This document shows positions 61,771-64,000 of a DNA stretch of 64,000 nucleotides, piece by piece. This DNA comes from Candidatus Aminicenantota bacterium (GTDB lineage Bacteria > Acidobacteriota > Aminicenantia > Aminicenantales > Aminicenantaceae). The stretch is taken from positions 1-64,000 of the forward strand of contig JAFGMO010000054.1 in NCBI GenBank assembly GCA_016927475.1, given 5' to 3'. The notes under the pieces are model-generated. The model worked only from the letters and a program-made list of their open reading frames with translations. It was not told where the DNA came from and did not search any database. The translations under genes were made by a program, and so were the position numbers. The first letter of the stretch is position 1; the number at the start of each line of letters is the position of its first letter.

Positions 61771-62970
61771 TTAGCGGGAAAATAGCGGCATTTGTCCGTG
61801 AAGAATGATGTGGATTTTCCTCACCTGATCCCGATCCGAAAAACTGCCCGGGACAAGATATGTCTCCAAACCGTTTTTGATGAGGTCTTCGGGCCGGGGA
61901 AGGCCGGTAACGTGTATCTTTTTTTCCGGCGCAAAAAATGCCATGTTGGCTAAAAAGGTTGAAACAGCAGCCAAATGCGAGGCCGCCCTGTTTTTGAGGG
62001 GGATTCCGCGGCTGTCATAAGGGACAAAAAGACGTCCGAGTTCAAAGGCGCGAAGATAAAACTTATCCTTTCCAGTCAGAATGAGTTCTTGGGATGTCTT
62101 TCCTTTGAGGCGTCCCTGTGAAACGTTGGCTGTTTCCAGAAGAAGAGGAAAAGCGGGAGTGAAATCCCCCCATTCCCGGTGGCTCAATCCCCGCAGGTTG
62201 GGCGGGGAAACTTCCAGACGGAATTCAAAGCCTTCGGCTTGAAGCTCCATTTGGACTATAGCCGCCAGTTCAGCGCTTTTTTCGTGAAAAACAATGGCGT
62301 TGATGACGGGGTATTCCAATGCGGCCTCATGAAGATCGACGGCCAGGTCGATTTTTTCTTCCTGGATGAGCCGGACAATGGCAAAAGCGATTTTTTCGGT
62401 GAGGGTTCCGTGTTCTCTGCCGGGATAGCACCGGTTGAGATTGCGGCTTTCCGCTCCTGAAAGTTTTTGTCCGGACGGGTTGATATAAAGAGAAGGATCG
62501 GGCCACTGATGAACCGGGTTCGTCAGCCGCGAACCGAAGCGAAACCGCCTGGCCGCGGTGGATGTCTTTAAGAAAAATTCCTGGGGATTTCCTTCCTGAG
62601 GGTCGCTGTGGGTAAATCCGCTGTTGTTCGCCCGAGGTATGATGAATACGGTACCGTTCTGGACTTTGATATGCTCCAACATGAGAACAGCAGTGATGTG
62701 CCCCGCCGGTTCATTGGGATGTGTTCCTCCCAGGATAAGAGCCCGGCCGCCCTTTTTGGAGCCTTCGTATACAAAAACCGGAGTGTCTCCCGGCGTGTTT
62801 GTCAGGACGGATGCATAGTCGCTCAACATTTTTTTTGATGTCAAGCCGGAGGACGGCCGGAGGGATTCCTCCCGGAACATTTTTAAAAATGCCCGTCCGG
62901 CCAGACCAGCCCATAAAAAGGCCAGAACCAGAAGGATTCCCGCGGAGATTAAATAACCTTTATTTTTCAT
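61771..62970 (-). CDS. Membrane-anchored succinylglutamate desuccinylase/aspartoacylase-family protein
   Basis: The 399-residue protein has one N-terminal membrane helix (about 6-28) and the AstE/AspA zinc pattern: GGTHPNEPAGH (His and Glu ligands), IIPRANNSGF, and VDLHEAAL (third ligand). Substrates in the family are N-acyl amino acids or amide-linked peptides. The anchor puts the enzyme on the outer face of the membrane. It lies 2 bases after a 47-aa membrane protein and a TRAP permease, so uptake of its product (an acid) is plausible. Confidence 0.82.
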   Translation of the reverse strand: MKNKGYLISAGILLVLAFLWAGLAGRAFLKMFREESLRPSSGLTSKKMLSDYASVLTNTPGDTPVFVYEGSKKGGRALILGGTHPNEPAGHITAVLMLEHIKVQNGTVFIIPRANNSGFTHSDPQEGNPQEFFLKTSTAARRFRFGSRLTNPVHQWPDPSLYINPSGQKLSGAESRNLNRCYPGREHGTLTEKIAFAIVRLIQEEKIDLAVDLHEAALEYPVINAIVFHEKSAELAAIVQMELQAEGFEFRLEVSPPNLRGLSHREWGDFTPAFPLLLETANVSQGRLKGKTSQELILTGKDKFYLRAFELGRLFVPYDSRGIPLKNRAASHLAAVSTFLANMAFFAPEKKIHVTGLPRPEDLIKNGLETYLVPGSFSDRDQVRKIHIILHGQMPLFSR

Positions 62971-62972
62971 TT

Positions 62973-63116
62973 TTATTTGATGAGAAAAAGCCGCAGTAAA
63001 AAGAGGACCAGTACGATCGCCGTGCTTACTTGCCCCCAGATTTTTTTCTCCCGAAATAGGACTACGACGAGATGGATTGTCAAATAAGCGACGATTATTT
63101 GGTAGAGTATTTTCAT
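62973..63116 (-). CDS. Small 47-aa two-helix membrane protein
   Basis: The frame fills the gap between the TRAP permease stop (1 base away) and the AstE-like start (2 bases away). It encodes a first hydrophobic helix (IIVAYLTIHLVVVLF), a charged turn (REKKIWGQ) and a second helix (TAIVLVLFLLRLFLI). No family is recognised. Its tight packing in the operon and clean two-helix pattern support a real gene; it may be an auxiliary subunit of the TRAP permease or of the anchored hydrolase. Confidence 0.6.
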   Translation of the reverse strand: MKILYQIIVAYLTIHLVVVLFREKKIWGQVSTAIVLVLFLLRLFLIK

Positions 63117-63117
63117 T

Positions 63118-64000
63118 TCATATCACTTTATCAATATATGGCGTCAGAACAAGAAAACCTATGCCAATGATAAGCTCGAAGAGAGCGGGCACCAGGCAAA
63201 AACGAAGGACCTTAAAATAGTTGGATTCGCCAACGACCTGGGCGGCGAATATCCCCGCCAGGGCTGTCGGGGGCATAAGGTCTCCCAGGCCGGCTACCAC
63301 CGAGAGGGCGGCGCTGGTCAGAACGGCGTTTTTTCCGATCATGGCCAGGATAAAGGGGACGCCCAGAATGGAAGCCGAGCCGAATGCGGAGACGGCTCCA
63401 AAGAGGGGCATGCTTAAGGCGATCCCGGCATAAAGCCAGAGAGGCGGCAGGGAAAGAAAGGAAATGACTGTCCAGCCTCTGGCGCCGGTGAGTGTCATAA
63501 CCTGAATGAACATACCGACGCCTGCCAGAATGCACAGAATCGGCATGGCTTCCTGAACGGCGTTCTGGGTAGCCGCAAAAAAATTAAACCGTTTCCCTGA
63601 AAAAATCCCGGACAGGCTTCCTAAAAGAAAGATGGCCGGGATGCCCAAGCGGGGAAAAAACCGGGGAAAAAGACTTTCCCCCAGCAAGAGGAAAAAAACC
63701 AGGAAAAGGGGAAGAAAAAGCCGCAGGCCGAATTTTTGATAAAGCGAAGGAGGAAGGATGTGCCGCATCTTTGTTTCACTTATGATATTTATATCCTTAT
63801 ATCCCAGCCATAGAGCCGTGCCGGCGGCCAGGGGAAGGACCATCACGAGGAGGGGAACGGTCAACCCCACATAGGGCATATCCACACCCGAGCCCATGAT
63901 CATGACCAGAATATTGACCGGGGGGGCGACCATGCCAAAAATACCTCCCATGGCGATTAGGGCCGCTGTTTTCAACCGGGGAAGACCCAGCTTGATAAGG
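63118..64000 (-). CDS. TRAP transporter large permease (DctM-like), 5' end outside window
   Basis: At least 294 residues are seen; the frame is open to the window end, so the start lies beyond 64000. About eight or nine membrane helices are visible with DctM-type motifs: IAMGGIFGMVAPPVNILVMIMGSG, GSLSGIFSGKRF, and GDLMPPTALAGIFAAQVVGESNYFKV near the C-terminus. The family moves C4-dicarboxylates or other organic acids with sodium, using a periplasmic binding protein. It heads the operon with the 47-aa protein and the AstE-like enzyme. Confidence 0.85.
   Translation of the reverse strand, partial: LIKLGLPRLKTAALIAMGGIFGMVAPPVNILVMIMGSGVDMPYVGLTVPLLVMVLPLAAGTALWLGYKDINIISETKMRHILPPSLYQKFGLRLFLPLFLVFFLLLGESLFPRFFPRLGIPAIFLLGSLSGIFSGKRFNFFAATQNAVQEAMPILCILAGVGMFIQVMTLTGARGWTVISFLSLPPLWLYAGIALSMPLFGAVSAFGSASILGVPFILAMIGKNAVLTSAALSVVAGLGDLMPPTALAGIFAAQVVGESNYFKVLRFCLVPALFELIIGIGFLVLTPYIDKVI

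Overview
The window reads as chromosome of a Gram-negative bacterium, most probably a member of Candidatus Aminicenantes or a related acidobacterial lineage. This placement is inferred from gene content: two GWxTD-domain proteins beside a TonB-dependent receptor, several exported TPR proteins, YIP1-family membrane proteins, and an amino-acid/peptide-oriented metabolism (M14, M20, AstE/AspA-like and isoaspartyl peptidases, NhaC antiporter, TRAP permease, ATP- or PPi-forming pyruvate phosphate dikinase). No phage, CRISPR array or intact transposase is visible. Layout: 1-7000 holds the end of a TonB receptor, a TPR protein, two GWxTD proteins and an unknown exported protein. 7100-10120 is an envelope and housekeeping block (ddl, ruvX, mltG, HU). 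10200-16410 has an exported repeat protein, tRNA-Gly and tRNA-Cys, a YIP1 protein, pyrK-pyrD, a class I aminotransferase and a rhodanese/MauE-like pair. 16700-22000 has ppdK, a 262-bp palindromic MITE-like element, a histone-deacetylase-fold protein and an M20 peptidase. 22080-29050 is a six-gene polysaccharide cluster: five glycosyltransferases and the polyprenyl-phosphate sugar-1-phosphate transferase that starts such chains. 29160-34490 (minus) runs DUF4388 protein, a possible 30-aa peptide, miaA, hflX, a TPR/SLH lipoprotein and pgsA. 34580-37210 (minus) is an RND-adaptor/ABC-ATPase/YIP1 operon. 37520-43600 contains asnA, a degenerate M48 peptidase fused to a LecA-like domain, accB-accC and ffh. 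43660-48610 is the classical rpsP-khpA-rimM-trmD-rplS-rnhB operon followed by a large TPR protein. 48710-58840 has a sigma-54 activator, nhaC, iadA, a divergent PlsC protein and an exported M14 peptidase. 56914-61681 is the rpsA operon (ispH-like remnant, rpsA, HU/IHF, HIT, PpiD-like). 61770-64000 is an AstE-like peptidase, an unrecognised 47-aa two-helix protein and a partial TRAP large permease. How the genes work together: peptide and beta-aspartyl hydrolysis (iadA, M14, M20, AstE-like) with sodium/proton exchange and dicarboxylate uptake would feed aspartate, asparagine (asnA) and pyruvate/PEP (ppdK) pools, while TonB, GWxTD, TPR and polysaccharide genes build the envelope. The most notable signals are: a recurring promoter layout with the -10 box 6 to 15 bases before the start codon and no ribosome binding site (predicted leaderless mRNAs) at six genes; a pseudo-M48 peptidase with a LecA-like domain; an internally deleted ispH-like ORF still leading the rpsA operon; a perfect 32-bp palindrome between accB and ffh; and a MITE end sitting between the divergent asnA and pseudo-M48 promoters.
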